A stretch of DNA of 5,465 nucleotides from Bacillota bacterium (GTDB taxonomy: Bacteria > Bacillota > Clostridia > Lachnospirales > Anaerotignaceae): contig JAUNCB010000104.1 of NCBI GenBank assembly GCA_030526765.1, positions 1 to 5,465 on the forward strand, read 5' to 3'. Position 1 is the stretch's first letter. Every line of letters starts with the position of its first letter. Positions 5,220 to 5,465 of the stretch are shown one piece after another. The translations under genes were made by a program, and so were the position numbers. Under the pieces are notes generated by a model that was given only the letters and a program-made list of their open reading frames with translations, had not been told where the DNA came from and did not search any database.

Positions 5220-5465
5220 CTACACATATTTCCGCATGCTTTTCAGGGCAGATTTCTCCAGCCTTGACACCTGCGCCTGACTGATGCCGATCTCCGCACT
5301 GACCTCCGTCTGGGTTTTCCCCTCGAAAAAACGAAGGTTTACGATGCGTTTTTCCCGTTCCGAAAGGTGCGCCATGGCTTCATTGAGGGAAAGATGCTCC
5401 AGCCACAGCCTGTCCCCGTTTTTCTCATCGCTGACCTGATCCATCACATAAAGGGTATCGCCCCC
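5220..5465 (-). CDS. sigG: RNA polymerase sporulation sigma factor SigG, C-terminal part (truncated by window edge)
   Basis: These 81 residues are the C-terminal third of the late forespore-specific sigma factor, about 255-260 residues when complete. The visible part runs from GGDTLYVMDQVSDEKNGD, which matches the SigG/SigF linker before region 4, through region 4 (LSEREKRIVNLRFFEGKTQ) to the -35-binding helix-turn-helix EIGISQAQVSRLEKSALKSM. Residues DQVSDEKN, FFEGKTQ and ISQAQVSRLEK closely follow SigG as recalled from Bacillus subtilis and fit it better than SigF, SigB or SigH. The reading frame is open to the window edge, so the true start lies beyond 5465; the GTG at 5447 is internal. 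The stop TAG at 5220 is followed by a gap with no convincing intrinsic terminator, so sigG transcripts may run into the hydrolase gene during sporulation. Confidence 0.93.
   Translation of the reverse strand, partial: GGDTLYVMDQVSDEKNGDRLWLEHLSLNEAMAHLSEREKRIVNLRFFEGKTQTEVSAEIGISQAQVSRLEKSALKSMRKYV

Noticed and set aside
1..5465. A mobile element, defence island, CRISPR array or biosynthetic cluster.
   Set aside because: No transposase, integrase, direct-repeat array, toxin-antitoxin pair or clustered biosynthetic genes are present; gene content and spacing look like stable core chromosome.

Overview
The window looks like ordinary chromosome from a spore-forming Clostridia-type Bacillota, possibly a Lachnospiraceae-like gut or anaerobic lineage; that finer placement is inference. 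The reasons are the C-terminal part of the forespore sigma factor SigG at the right edge, strong GGGAGG/AGGAGG ribosome binding sites, intrinsic terminators with U-tracts, and a sigma-54-dependent activator whose cysteine-containing sensor resembles clostridial proteins. No mobile elements, CRISPR arrays, rRNA or tRNA genes are visible. All six genes are on the minus strand, so transcription runs from right to left. The long plus-strand open frames are antisense shadows.

In transcription order: (1) The 3' end of sigG (5220-5465) encodes sigma region 4. (2) A 138-base gap holds a good sigma-A-type promoter, with a small inverted repeat over its -35 element, and a leader hairpin. (3) An isochorismatase-family cysteine hydrolase of 180 residues (4539-5081) follows and ends in an intrinsic terminator. 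(4) A DUF5662-like protein of 196 residues (3876-4466) is closely followed by (5) mnmA, the tRNA U34 2-thiolase (2791-3864). The mnmA ribosome binding site abuts the upstream stop codon, so the two are probably translationally coupled. A strong terminator lies just after mnmA. (6) A 301-base gap carries a candidate extended -10 promoter for (7) a 563-residue Na+/phosphate cotransporter-family protein with a C-terminal PhoU-like domain (798-2489), which also ends in a terminator. (8) The first 238 codons of a sigma-54-dependent activator (1-714) run off the left edge. Its candidate promoter overlaps the transporter terminator.

The genes do not form one pathway. They cover late sporulation transcription, a small hydrolase, tRNA thiolation with an uncharacterised partner, phosphate transport and sigma-54-dependent regulation. 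I found no convincing new multi-gene system. The observations most worth a second look are the HD-hydrolase-like His/Asp pattern in the DUF5662-like protein coupled to mnmA, the CX2CX5C cluster in the activator's sensor, and the three-cysteine active site of MnmA.
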